A program made the position numbers and the translations under genes. Shown here one piece after another: positions 27,168 to 35,236 of a DNA stretch of 64,000 nt (position 1 is its first letter; each line of letters begins with the position of its first letter). The notes below the pieces were generated by a model, which saw nothing but the letters and a program-made list of their open reading frames with translations, ran no database searches and was not told the DNA's origin. The stretch comes from Negativicutes bacterium (GTDB lineage Bacteria; Bacillota_C; Negativicutes; Sporomusales_B; JARLHX01), in contig JARLHY010000026.1 of the NCBI GenBank assembly GCA_031292015.1, positions 1 to 64,000 of the forward strand, in the 5' to 3' direction.

Positions 27168-27368
27168 TTGCTTACATACAAAGAGCAAGAAACCCGCATT
27201 GTGGATCGTATCGATGTAATTTGTCAGGCGATGAAGCAGGATGAGACGACAGCCAACGGTTTCTTGCCGGAATTAGAGGGTATTTTGAATATGTACGTGC
27301 TTTTTCGCCGCGGGCAGAAGGTATCTGATGCAAGTACGGGGGTCAATACAGTAGAAAGCCAGTTTTAG
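27168..27368 (+). CDS. Small helical hypothetical protein B
   Basis: A 66-residue protein from the TTG at 27168, which has GAGGAGGA 7-8 nt upstream; an ATG at 27135 and a GTG at 27132 would add 11-12 residues but have weaker sites. The helical core RIDVICQAMKQDE then LPELEGILNMYVLF aligns loosely with protein A, so the two may be tandem paralogues. The family is not recognised. It precedes the CHASE-domain kinase gene. Confidence 0.6.
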   Translation: MLTYKEQETRIVDRIDVICQAMKQDETTANGFLPELEGILNMYVLFRRGQKVSDASTGVNTVESQF

Positions 27369-27386
27369 TAGTATTTTGCCAATAAA

Positions 27387-27394
27387 TGTCGAAA
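27387..27394 (+). promoter_or_regulatory. Candidate Spo0A box upstream of CHASE kinase gene
   Basis: TGTCGAAA matches the core of the Spo0A binding site (TGTCGAA) and lies about 110 bp before the kinase start. A TATTAT about 19 bp downstream could be its -10 region. This is a single site, so chance occurrence is possible. Confidence 0.35.
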
Positions 27395-27500
27395 ATCCTG
27401 CAAAACTTCCGTATTATTATTGCAGCTGACTCCATTGACGAAAATTAAAGTGTATTTCCCGCCGATTGACCAAGAATTGCTGAGTAAACAGGTGAGAACC

Positions 27501-29552
27501 ATGAAAAAAGGACTGGACCAATTCCTGAATAAAACTGCCGGCTATTTCCCGGTTCTTGTGGCAGTTTTTGGCGTGATCCTTACCATCGTCAGCTTCTGGC
27601 AGCTTCGGACCTACAATCTGGAACGCCTGGAGAAAAAATTTGAAATTGACGCCTACTATATATCCAGCACCGTGGAGGGCACCCTCCGGGAGCATATGAT
27701 TGAACTCGAAGCCCTTCAGGTTTTTTTTGCCAATGACAAGACGGTTGATCGGCACGACTTTGCTGCATTTACGTTGCAGGCGCTGAATACCCGGCCGGGA
27801 ATCCGGGCCTTTGAGTGGATCCGCCGTGTTCCCTACGAAGAACGGGATGCTTATGAGGCTTTGGAGCGCGGTGAAAAATTCCGCGAGTTTCAAATCATGG
27901 AACGGGACGATAACGGCCGTCTCGCCAGCGCATCCTACCGGCGGTATTATTATCCGGTGGAATATGTTGAGCCGTTATCCGGCAATGAACGGGCCGTAGG
28001 GTATGACCTCGGATCCGACCCGGTTCGTCGCCAGGCCCTGGGAAAAGCTGCAGAGACCGGCATGACCGCGGCAACTGCACCGATCCAGCTAGTACAGGAG
28101 CCGGGCAGCCAGTCGGGTTTTCTTGTCTTTAAACCGATCTACGCCAAAAACGCGAGTCTGACGACGGCTCAGGAGCGAAATAGCGCCCTCCGGGGGTTTG
28201 TACTGGGCGCTTTTCGTGCGGGGGATATGGTGCAGGGCGCCTTTTTGGCTAAATTCCCCAAGAATATTGCTGTTAAAATATACGATATAACTCAAACCGG
28301 TAACGAGCAGCTTTTCTTTGACAATAGCGCCGACCTTGGTTCAAACGCAAACTCTCCCTCCGGCTATCCGGCCGAAAAATTGCTCGCCGCCGCGGCTGTC
28401 GGCAACCAGCACGACTTTGACTTTGCCGGTCGACGTTGGCGTATCCAGGTCGTCACAACACCGATTTATGTGCATGCCAACCTGTCCCGGAGCCACTGGC
28501 TTATCTTGCCGGCCGGCGGCGTGCTGACCTTACTGATCTTTCTCATTATCCGCTTTTTAAATATCGAGATCCTTGAACGCAAGCGGGTAGAAAAGGCCCT
28601 GCTGCTTTCGGAACAGGGTTTACACCAGAGCAATAACGAACTCGCCGCGGCCCTGCGGGATCTGAAACAGACCCAGACCCAACTCGTCCATCAGGAGAAA
28701 TTGGCCGGCATCGGACAATTGGCGGCCGGCGTAGCCCATGAAATCAACAATCCGCTCGGCTTCATCGTAAGCAACATGGATGCTCTTAAAAAATATGTCT
28801 CCATATTTACGGAGAACCTGAGCCAGTACCGTGAGCTGACAGCCCTGCTCAAGAGCGAAGACCCGCGAATCGACAAAGCAGTCAGGCAGATCAGTCAGTT
28901 CGAGAAAACGAAAAAAGTGGATTATCTCTCCCGTGATGTTTCAGAACTGTTTCACGAAGTGGAAGAAGGTCTGCAGCGAGTTCATAAGATTGTCGTCGGC
29001 TTGCGGCTGTTCTCACGGGTGGACCAGTCCGACGAATTCGCAGCCTACAATTTGAACGAAGGTATCGAAACGACCCTGATTGTGGCCAACAACCAAATAA
29101 AATATAATGCCCTGATCGAAAAAAACTTCGGACAAATACCGCTGGTCGAAGCCAGGGGAGGCGAGATCAACCAGGTCCTGCTCAATCTTCTGGTCAATGC
29201 CGCTCAGGCAATTACGGAAAAGAACAAAGCCAGCCTGGGTACGATCAGGATCAGTACATATGGTAATGAAACCCACGCCTTTTGTGAAATCGAAGACACC
29301 GGTGCCGGTATACCGCCTGAACGACAAAAAGACATCTTCAATCCCTTTTACACGACCAAGCCTGTCGGCCAGGGAACAGGCCTCGGTCTCAGCATCTGTT
29401 ACGATATCATCGTCAACCGGCATCATGGCGAAATTCATGTGGAAAGTATTCCCGGGCAATACACCAAATTTTCCTTTAAGCTCCCGCTCAGCCAAAACCG
29501 AGCGCTTGACGGCCAAAACCCAGCGGAAGAGGGCGGTGACAAAGGCGTGTGA
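27501..29552 (+). CDS. CHASE-domain sensor histidine kinase
   Basis: A 683-residue membrane kinase. A first membrane segment (about 14-36), an extracytoplasmic CHASE domain (about 55-250, with FTLQALNTRPGIRAFEWIRR then VPYEERDAYE) and a second membrane segment (about 330-352) lead by a coiled coil to HisKA. The H-box is GVAHEINNPLGF (His near 413). The ATPase has LLNLLVNAAQA, IEDTGAGIP and GTGLGLSI. The ATG at 27501 has AGGTGAGA 3-5 nt upstream; an earlier in-frame start would add 27 residues. It overlaps the next gene by 4 bp, so kinase and hybrid protein are translationally coupled. Confidence 0.9.
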   Translation: MKKGLDQFLNKTAGYFPVLVAVFGVILTIVSFWQLRTYNLERLEKKFEIDAYYISSTVEGTLREHMIELEALQVFFANDKTVDRHDFAAFTLQALNTRPGIRAFEWIRRVPYEERDAYEALERGEKFREFQIMERDDNGRLASASYRRYYYPVEYVEPLSGNERAVGYDLGSDPVRRQALGKAAETGMTAATAPIQLVQEPGSQSGFLVFKPIYAKNASLTTAQERNSALRGFVLGAFRAGDMVQGAFLAKFPKNIAVKIYDITQTGNEQLFFDNSADLGSNANSPSGYPAEKLLAAAAVGNQHDFDFAGRRWRIQVVTTPIYVHANLSRSHWLILPAGGVLTLLIFLIIRFLNIEILERKRVEKALLLSEQGLHQSNNELAAALRDLKQTQTQLVHQEKLAGIGQLAAGVAHEINNPLGFIVSNMDALKKYVSIFTENLSQYRELTALLKSEDPRIDKAVRQISQFEKTKKVDYLSRDVSELFHEVEEGLQRVHKIVVGLRLFSRVDQSDEFAAYNLNEGIETTLIVANNQIKYNALIEKNFGQIPLVEARGGEINQVLLNLLVNAAQAITEKNKASLGTIRISTYGNETHAFCEIEDTGAGIPPERQKDIFNPFYTTKPVGQGTGLGLSICYDIIVNRHHGEIHVESIPGQYTKFSFKLPLSQNRALDGQNPAEEGGDKGV

Positions 29553-30844
29553 AAATACTTGTCGTTGATGATGAAAAATTCAATCTGGTGATGGCCAGGG
29601 ATATAATCGAGGCCGGCGTGGAAAACGACGGAGTGCTGCTGTGCAGCAATCCGGAGGAGGTAATGCCGCTGCTGGCCCGGCAGGATATCGGCATCGTGCT
29701 CCTTGATATCATTATGCCGAAGATCGACGGCATCGCACTTCTCCGGGAAATCAGGAAAATGGAAGAATACAAAGACCTGCAAATCATAATGTTTACGGGA
29801 CTTACCGATAAAAACAGCCTGCGGATCTGCTTTGATCATGGAGCAAACGACTTCATCACCAAGCCGATCGATGTCACGGAATTTACCGCCAGAATGAAGG
29901 CTGCGGTCAAGGCCAGAAACTATGTGTCCCTGCTCAAGGAAATGTTTGACAAGAGCACTGAACAATACAACCAACTGCAGGAAGTGACGAAAAAACTCAA
30001 AGACACGCAGTTTTACCTGTTGCAGCAGGAAAAGCTGGCCTCGCTGGGTGAACTGGCGGCCGGCATAGCTCATGAAATCAATAATCCGATCGGGTTTATC
30101 GGCAGCAACCTGGAAACACTGGCAAGTTATGCCGGCAAACTGGCAGACACGGTTTTGGCGTGGCAAAAATTCGCGGCGCTGGCCACCGACGGACAAAGCG
30201 GTCCAGCGGTCCTGCTCCGGGAAAAGCAGCGTATTCAGGACAAGGAACAGCAGCAGAAGATGGGCTTTCTACTCGAAGATATCGGGCCTCTGATCAGCGA
30301 ATCCCAGGACGGGGTTGAACGGGTGGCCAAGATCGTCCGCAGCCTGCTCAACTTTGCCAAGACCGGGCAAGAGGACGAAATGGCTGTGAACGAATTGAAC
30401 CAGATCGTCGAAGAAGCTTTGCTGATCTGCCGCAACGAGGTGAAGTACACCGCCAATGTGGACAGGCGACTCGGTACCGTCCCCCAGGTGTTTTGTGACA
30501 GAAGGCAGATTGCCCAGGTGCTGATCAACATTGTTCTCAACGCCTCTGGCGCGATAAAGAGCCAAGGCCGGGACGGCATGGGCAATATAACGATAGAAAC
30601 CTACCAGGAGGGGCGATATGTGGTATGCCGGATCAGTGACGACGGTCCGGGGATCAGCGCCGATCATCTTGGGCGGATCTTCGATCCGTTTTTTACAACC
30701 AAGGAGGTTGGGAGCGGAACCGGCCTGGGACTTAGCATCGCTTATGGCATCGTCCAGCAACACGGCGGTGAACTGTCGGCCGAAAGCGAGTCCGGCAAGG
30801 GGGCGTCCTTTAGTGTAAAATTGCCCTGGACCGAAAGCGTCTGA
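29549..30844 (+). CDS. Receiver-histidine kinase hybrid (soluble)
   Basis: A 431-residue soluble protein with an N-terminal receiver (VVDDEKF, phosphoacceptor Asp53 in LLDIIMPKID), coiled coil, HisKA with GIAHEINNPIGF (His near 174) and an ATPase with DDGPGIS and GTGLGLSI. It has no membrane segment. It starts at a GTG overlapping the stop of the CHASE kinase gene. The order receiver-then-kinase suggests a relay in which another kinase phosphorylates its receiver and thereby controls its own kinase activity. The HDOD regulator gene follows 5 bp later. Confidence 0.9.
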   Translation: MKILVVDDEKFNLVMARDIIEAGVENDGVLLCSNPEEVMPLLARQDIGIVLLDIIMPKIDGIALLREIRKMEEYKDLQIIMFTGLTDKNSLRICFDHGANDFITKPIDVTEFTARMKAAVKARNYVSLLKEMFDKSTEQYNQLQEVTKKLKDTQFYLLQQEKLASLGELAAGIAHEINNPIGFIGSNLETLASYAGKLADTVLAWQKFAALATDGQSGPAVLLREKQRIQDKEQQQKMGFLLEDIGPLISESQDGVERVAKIVRSLLNFAKTGQEDEMAVNELNQIVEEALLICRNEVKYTANVDRRLGTVPQVFCDRRQIAQVLINIVLNASGAIKSQGRDGMGNITIETYQEGRYVVCRISDDGPGISADHLGRIFDPFFTTKEVGSGTGLGLSIAYGIVQQHGGELSAESESGKGASFSVKLPWTESV

Positions 30845-30849
30845 GGTCG

Positions 30850-32031
30850 ATGAAGGGACGGTATATTACTATGCGGCGGATTCTATTTGTCGATGACGAA
30901 AGACCCATTCTAAGGTCGATTGAACGGCTGTTCTCTGACGTCGACTGTGAATTTCTCACTGCCGAAAGCGGCGAAGAGGGGCTTCGGCTGCTGGCGGACC
31001 AGCCGGTGGATGTGGTCGTGTCAGACATGCGCATGCCGGGAATGGACGGGCATCAGTTTCTGCAGAAAGTCAAAGACCTTTACCCCGGCACAACAAGACT
31101 GATTCTAAGCGGCTATGCCGATGAAAGGATCATTTTCGCAAGCCTGATCGACGGCTCCAGCAGCCTGTACTTGTTCAAACCTTGGAACGGAGCGGAATTC
31201 AAAAAGAAGATTGAGCAAATTTTTGCCGCCAGGCAGCTTTATCACAATCCCGCCATTCTGACCATCATCAACAAGCTGGAAAATCTGTCGCTGGTCACCG
31301 GTCTCTATGACTCGGTTTGTCGGTTGATCGGTCAGGATGCGGCGATTGACCCGATTGCCCGGGTGATTGAGACCGATCCGGCGGTAGCGGCGTCAGTTCT
31401 CAGGATCGTCAATTCCGCTTTTTTTAACGTTAAAACCGGCTCAGTATCCCAGGCCATCACTTTTCTTGGCCTGGTTGTACTCAAGGCGGTCGTCTTGTCC
31501 TGCAGTTTGTCGAAATCAGTCAATATCAAAGTGCCGCCTTTCAGCGTTTCCCGCCTGACCCAGCATGCCTGCGCGGCGAATCTGCTTATGGAGAAAATTT
31601 ACGCCAGGGTGCTGAAAAAACCGCTGCCGGACAATCTCGCCTCCGCCGGCCTTCTGCACAATCTGGGTCTGCTGTTGTGCCTGCATTACTTTCCTGACCA
31701 GTACCGGCAATTCATGGCCGGGGAGCGGCAATTCGTCGCAGCGCGATTTACGGAGTTCGAAAAAGCAACCCTGGGGGTGACTCATACCGAACTCGGAGGG
31801 TATCTGCTGAACTGGTGGGGCATCCCCTACGGTATCGTCGAGTGCGCTCTGTTTCATCATGATCCGCTCCACGACGCGGTCATCGACCAGGAAGCAACGT
31901 GCGCGGTCCATCTGGCTGTGTATTACGCATGGAAAAGCGTGGCTCCCGAGCTGGCCGACGACCCGGAACAAGCGGCCTTTTCAGCACTGAATGTCAGCCG
32001 GCGTGAATGCGAAGAACTGCTCTTTGGCTGA
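30850..32031 (+). CDS. Response regulator with HDOD domain
   Basis: A 393-residue protein. The receiver has LFVDDERP and phosphoacceptor Asp59 (SDMRMPGMDG), with the KPW motif. An HDOD domain (about 150-345) follows: TDPAVAASVLRIVNSAFF and QAITFLGLVVLKAVVL. HDOD proteins are non-catalytic relatives of HD phosphodiesterases that act as signalling scaffolds. The first ATG at 30850 is used; an ATG at 30871 would begin MRRILFVDDE and is equally plausible. It is the last gene of the kinase operon and is followed by a terminator. Confidence 0.88.
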   Translation: MKGRYITMRRILFVDDERPILRSIERLFSDVDCEFLTAESGEEGLRLLADQPVDVVVSDMRMPGMDGHQFLQKVKDLYPGTTRLILSGYADERIIFASLIDGSSSLYLFKPWNGAEFKKKIEQIFAARQLYHNPAILTIINKLENLSLVTGLYDSVCRLIGQDAAIDPIARVIETDPAVAASVLRIVNSAFFNVKTGSVSQAITFLGLVVLKAVVLSCSLSKSVNIKVPPFSVSRLTQHACAANLLMEKIYARVLKKPLPDNLASAGLLHNLGLLLCLHYFPDQYRQFMAGERQFVAARFTEFEKATLGVTHTELGGYLLNWWGIPYGIVECALFHHDPLHDAVIDQEATCAVHLAVYYAWKSVAPELADDPEQAAFSALNVSRRECEELLFG

Positions 32032-32080
32032 GACGGCCGGTGAATATCGGAATCCATTCAGGACAAAAACCGGAAATATC

Positions 32081-32120
32081 ATCGCGTCCAGGGGAAACCC
32101 CTCAGACGCGGTTTTTTTGT
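32081..32120 (+). terminator. Rho-independent terminator of the kinase operon
   Basis: CGCGTC and AGGGG pair with CCCCT and GACGCG around a 3-nt loop, followed by GGTTTTTTTG. Confidence 0.85.
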
Positions 32121-32210
32121 GCCTGCCCCGCTTATAAAAACCGAGGCCGACAGGCAGAAAAGAAACCCCAAAACACGTAGTACTACCATTAAAATCATCT
32201 CGCGCGGTAA

Positions 32211-32220
32211 TTTCGACAAA
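32211..32220 (-). promoter_or_regulatory. Candidate Spo0A box upstream of the pilus operon leader
   Basis: TTTCGACAAA is the exact complement of the Spo0A consensus TTTGTCGAAA. It lies about 200 bp before the cyclic-di-GMP riboswitch and would sit near the operon promoter, whose -35/-10 I could not place with confidence. Confidence 0.5.
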
Positions 32221-32304
32221 TATCTACCTTGTCTTCAGATGTCTGGAAGCAGAATCGTGCTAATTTTTCCCGTTAATTGTAATTAAAAGGAGGAAATTGT
32301 CCAT

Positions 32305-32397
32305 ATGTGTCAAAGTAACCTTACTAGAATACAAAGCGCAGCTGTTTGCAAAAGGCCGCATCAAGTCAAAGAGCGGTTCAACGCCGCCAAGAAATGA
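32305..32397 (+). CDS. Possible 30-residue leader peptide
   Basis: A short frame of 30 codons starting at the ATG at 32305, with AAAAGGAGG 11 nt upstream, in the leader of the pilus operon just before the riboswitch. The product (MCQSNLTRIQ...) is basic with two Cys. A TTG at 32297 opens another frame that runs through the riboswitch and is less likely. The strong site is the only support; it may mark a regulatory leader rather than a functional protein. Confidence 0.3.
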   Translation: MCQSNLTRIQSAAVCKRPHQVKERFNAAKK

Positions 32398-32424
32398 TCG
32401 ATCCGTGTCAGACTGGCCAAAGAA

Positions 32425-32515
32425 CAATGCCATTGGCATACTCGCTGAAAGGCGGGGGCGCAAAGCCGTGGGTCTAAGGGTACAATGAATACCTATGACT
32501 GCCTGGTTGCACTTG
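32425..32515 (+). ncRNA. Class I cyclic-di-GMP (GEMM) riboswitch
   Basis: The core reads TTGGCATACTCGC-TGAAAG-GCGGGG, then GCGCAAAGCC, GGGTCTAAGGG and, after a short loop, TACCTATGACTGCCTGGTTGC. These match the GEMM-I aptamer. A GAAA-capped first hairpin follows GGCA(A/T)AC; the conserved (A/G)CGCAAAGC joins the helices. The second helix carries CTAAG/TATG, which resembles the 11-nt tetraloop receptor, and ends in the conserved GCC-GG-TTGC segment. An intrinsic terminator begins 2 nt later and the prepilin peptidase gene 143 nt later. It probably sets transcription of the type IV pilus operon by cyclic-di-GMP level; whether ligand turns it on or off cannot be read here. Confidence 0.85.
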
Positions 32516-32516
32516 C

Positions 32517-32554
32517 AGGACTTCTGTAAATGCTCTCCGGGGAGTCTTATTTTT
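32517..32554 (+). terminator. Riboswitch expression-platform terminator
   Basis: AGGACTTC (32517-32524) pairs with GGAGTCTT (32541-32548) in an 8-bp stem with two G-U pairs, followed by ATTTTT. It lies between the aptamer and pilD. Confidence 0.65.
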
Positions 32555-32657
32555 CCGATTCGGTTGGCACCAGGTGCTAAGGTGAAAGAAATTGCGGCCT
32601 GCACGAATGACTGCAATTCCATAAACCATAAGTTGCAGCCAGGTTGGCAGGAGACAG

Positions 32658-33455
32658 ATGATGACTATCCAGCTTTTTATCTTTGTTATCGGCCTCATGA
32701 TCGGCAGTTTTCTCAATGTATGTATCTACCGGCTACCACAAGGCGGGTCGGTGGTCAGCCCTCCGTCCTGTTGCGGTTCATGCGGCAGGCGGCTCAGCCC
32801 TTTGGATCTGATTCCGGTTTTGAGTTATCTGATGCTCTCCGGGCGTTGCCGTTACTGCGGCGCTGCCATTTCTGCCCGCTATGCAGCGGTGGAATTACTG
32901 ACAGCAGTGTTATTTGTCTGGTGTCTGCTGGCAAATGGTTTGGGTTTTGGTCTTGTCCGGGCCTTGGTGCTGACGGCGTTTTTACTTGTGGTCGCTTTTA
33001 TCGACTATGACCATCAGCTGATTCTGGACAAAGTTCTGCTGTGGATGGCCGCAGCCGGGATGCTGATCAACCTGTTGAGCGGCAGCGCCATCCTGACGAT
33101 GCTTCCTTTCACTGAGCAGAGCCTGCAGGTCGCCGGCTATCCCGGTGTGCTGGACATGATCATCGCCGCCTTGGCCGGCGGCGGGATAATGTTGCTGATC
33201 GCCATTGTCAGTGCAGGAGGCATGGGGGGCGGCGACATTAAGTTCACCGCCGTCCTGGGCTTGTGGTTCGGCTGGAAGCTCACCATGATGGTACTGATGG
33301 TTTCCTTTATGATTGGGGGCGCGACCGGGGCTCTGCTGCTCATATTGCGCTTCAAGAAAAGAAAAGATTTTATTCCTTTCGGTCCATTCATCGCCATTGC
33401 CGCTTTTTTAGTCCTGCTGTACGGGCGTTCCCTGCTGGGTTTTCTGCTGATCTAG
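32658..33455 (+). CDS. pilD: Prepilin leader peptidase / methyltransferase
   Basis: A 265-residue polytopic A24-family aspartic peptidase that cleaves prepilins and methylates the new N-terminus. It has the N-terminal GSFLNVCIYRLP motif and a zinc-type four-Cys set (CGSC and CRYC). The two catalytic Asp regions are FIDYDHQLILD and GGGDIKF. About eight hydrophobic segments are visible. GCAGGAGA lies 4 nt before the ATG. It is the first gene of the pilus operon, directly behind the riboswitch. Confidence 0.95.
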   Translation: MMTIQLFIFVIGLMIGSFLNVCIYRLPQGGSVVSPPSCCGSCGRRLSPLDLIPVLSYLMLSGRCRYCGAAISARYAAVELLTAVLFVWCLLANGLGFGLVRALVLTAFLLVVAFIDYDHQLILDKVLLWMAAAGMLINLLSGSAILTMLPFTEQSLQVAGYPGVLDMIIAALAGGGIMLLIAIVSAGGMGGGDIKFTAVLGLWFGWKLTMMVLMVSFMIGGATGALLLILRFKKRKDFIPFGPFIAIAAFLVLLYGRSLLGFLLI

Positions 33456-33544
33456 CAGTGCCTGGTGAAGAATAATTCGATAGTTTTGATCCCGGCTGGC
33501 CGGCCGGCGTTTCTCCGGGAGAACCAAGGGGGGAGGGAACCTTG

Positions 33545-34135
33545 ATGGCTATATTTCGCAGACATTCCGAGCAGGGCTTTACTTTAGTCGAATTGGTTGT
33601 GACAATCGCCATTATTGGTGTTTTGGCCGGTATGGGATTTCTTCAGTTGCAGCAGTCCCAGGCCCGGCAGCAGTTGAACCGCGCCGCCTGGGAGCTGGCC
33701 GCCGACCTTCGCTGGATGCAGCAACTGTCGGCTAACGACACTACCCCCCGGTTGTCGACTCCCCCCAGCTATCGCTATACCCTCCACCTGTGGGCCAGCA
33801 ATTACACGCCTGCCGTTGCCGGCGATCCTCCCGCCACCTATGCCAACCGTTATCAGGTCCAGGACAGCACTCAGCAGCAACCCCTCAAAGAACTGAAGTT
33901 CAGCGACTACGGGGTCACAGCCAGAATCATTGTTCCGAACGGAGCGACCAGCGCGGCGATCACGTATTACACGTACGATCTCGATCGTCTCAAAAGCAGC
34001 AGCCCACCCCAGTTGGAGAACGCTTCCTATCAGGTGAAGCTGACTTGCGCGGGCACAAACGCTGCCGTATATGTTAACGTCGATTCCCGGGTCGGCCGGG
34101 TGTGGATCAACACCGACGGCTCACTTCCACTTTAG
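33545..34135 (+). CDS. Type IV pseudopilin (GspH/FimT-like)
   Basis: A 196-residue minor pilin. A short basic leader ends at Gly before FTLVELVVTIAIIGVLAG, the class III signal with Glu at +5 of the mature protein. The C-terminal globular part fits GspH/FimT. The ATG at 33545 follows a GGGGGGAGGG site. It would be processed by PilD and help prime the pilus tip. Confidence 0.88.
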   Translation: MAIFRRHSEQGFTLVELVVTIAIIGVLAGMGFLQLQQSQARQQLNRAAWELAADLRWMQQLSANDTTPRLSTPPSYRYTLHLWASNYTPAVAGDPPATYANRYQVQDSTQQQPLKELKFSDYGVTARIIVPNGATSAAITYYTYDLDRLKSSSPPQLENASYQVKLTCAGTNAAVYVNVDSRVGRVWINTDGSLPL

Positions 34136-34148
34136 AGGAGAGATGACG

Positions 34149-34616
34149 ATGGACAAAAAACGAACCAATGGTTCCAGGGGGTTTGTCCTGATGGACGTCA
34201 TTTTGGGGATGTTCATTCTGGTCGTCGCCCTTGTCGCGATGGGTGGGCTGTATTACCAAAGTACTAGAGCGTACATTTTTGCCGATAACCGCACCGTGGC
34301 TTACCACTGGGCCCAGGAGCGGATGGAATACCTGAAATCGGATGCTTCCTGGCGCGGCAACTCCTCTCAGGGAACCGCTCCAGCCAGCCCCGCCGATGCC
34401 GGTAACAGTACACCGCCCAGAACAGGTTTCAGCCGGACGACCACGGTGGCACTGGCGAGCTTGCCTGCAGGAACGCTTCCGGCAACGACCCAGGCTGTCA
34501 GCGTGCCGATCAGCAAAATCAACGCGCGGCTGATTGACGTCACGGTGACCGTAAATTGGACCGAAAACGGCCAGACCCGTTCGGTGAATTTAAGGACGTT
34601 TATCGAGCGTGACTGA
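34149..34616 (+). CDS. Type IV pilus minor pilin (PilV-like)
   Basis: A 155-residue pseudopilin. The leader (MDKKRTNGSRG) precedes FVLMDVILGMFILVVALVAM. The usual Glu at +5 is Asp here. AGGAGAG lies before both ATG 34143 and ATG 34149; the second has the better spacing. The region after residue 45 (VAYHWAQERMEYLK) is like PilV. It is third in the operon. Confidence 0.82.
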   Translation: MDKKRTNGSRGFVLMDVILGMFILVVALVAMGGLYYQSTRAYIFADNRTVAYHWAQERMEYLKSDASWRGNSSQGTAPASPADAGNSTPPRTGFSRTTTVALASLPAGTLPATTQAVSVPISKINARLIDVTVTVNWTENGQTRSVNLRTFIERD

Positions 34617-34638
34617 CGTGAAAGGGGAGAAAGTCGTC

Positions 34639-35193
34639 ATGAATCGCGCACAGGCGGGGTTTTCGCTGATGGAACTGGTTGTGGGAATGGCGATGATGCT
34701 GCTGGTCATGGGTGGGGTGGCGGCTCTGATGACCAGCCTTCTCGGGCAAGGAATCAGAGGGATGGACCTGACTGACCACCAGCAGGAAGCGCGCTGGGCG
34801 CTGGACATGGTGGCCCAGGACGTCCGCTTCGCCACTGCATTTAACACGGCTGCCGGCAGCGGAGCAGTTGTCGATATCAAGAAGAACGACTCGACCGGGA
34901 CGTCGGTCCGGGTCCGGTATGAACTGATAAGCTCGGGCAGCAGATATGTACTGACCCGTAGCTACTTTAATCCGGCCACGGCGACAACGGCGACTGCGGT
35001 CAGTCCGGTAGGCAATCCCAACAAGGATTATGTCGGGGCGGGGGATTTTGGCGTTACGGTGACCACTGTGACAGGCAGCAAGCAGGTTGCCCAGGTGAGT
35101 CTGACCTACAATGTGCGGACAAATTCGACCGATACAACGGCGGTAACAGCTCATACCACGATTTATCCGCTCAATAACCCGCAGGTACCGTGA
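34639..35193 (+). CDS. Type IV pilus minor pilin (PilW-like)
   Basis: A 184-residue pseudopilin. The leader ends at Gly before FSLMELVVGMAMMLLVMGG, with Glu at +5. Then comes DHQQEARWALDMVAQDVRFA, a segment typical of PilW/GspJ. The ATG at 34639 has GGGGAG 9 nt upstream; frames starting at 34609 overlap the previous gene. Confidence 0.85.
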   Translation: MNRAQAGFSLMELVVGMAMMLLVMGGVAALMTSLLGQGIRGMDLTDHQQEARWALDMVAQDVRFATAFNTAAGSGAVVDIKKNDSTGTSVRVRYELISSGSRYVLTRSYFNPATATTATAVSPVGNPNKDYVGAGDFGVTVTTVTGSKQVAQVSLTYNVRTNSTDTTAVTAHTTIYPLNNPQVP

Positions 35194-35236
35194 TAAGCAG
35201 TCAGGGGAAACGATTTTGGCGAACGGAGTGAGGTTT

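Noticed and set aside
32297..32488. 63-codon frame running through the riboswitch
   Set aside because: It starts 3 nt after the ribosome site and overlaps the conserved aptamer, whose sequence is explained by RNA structure.
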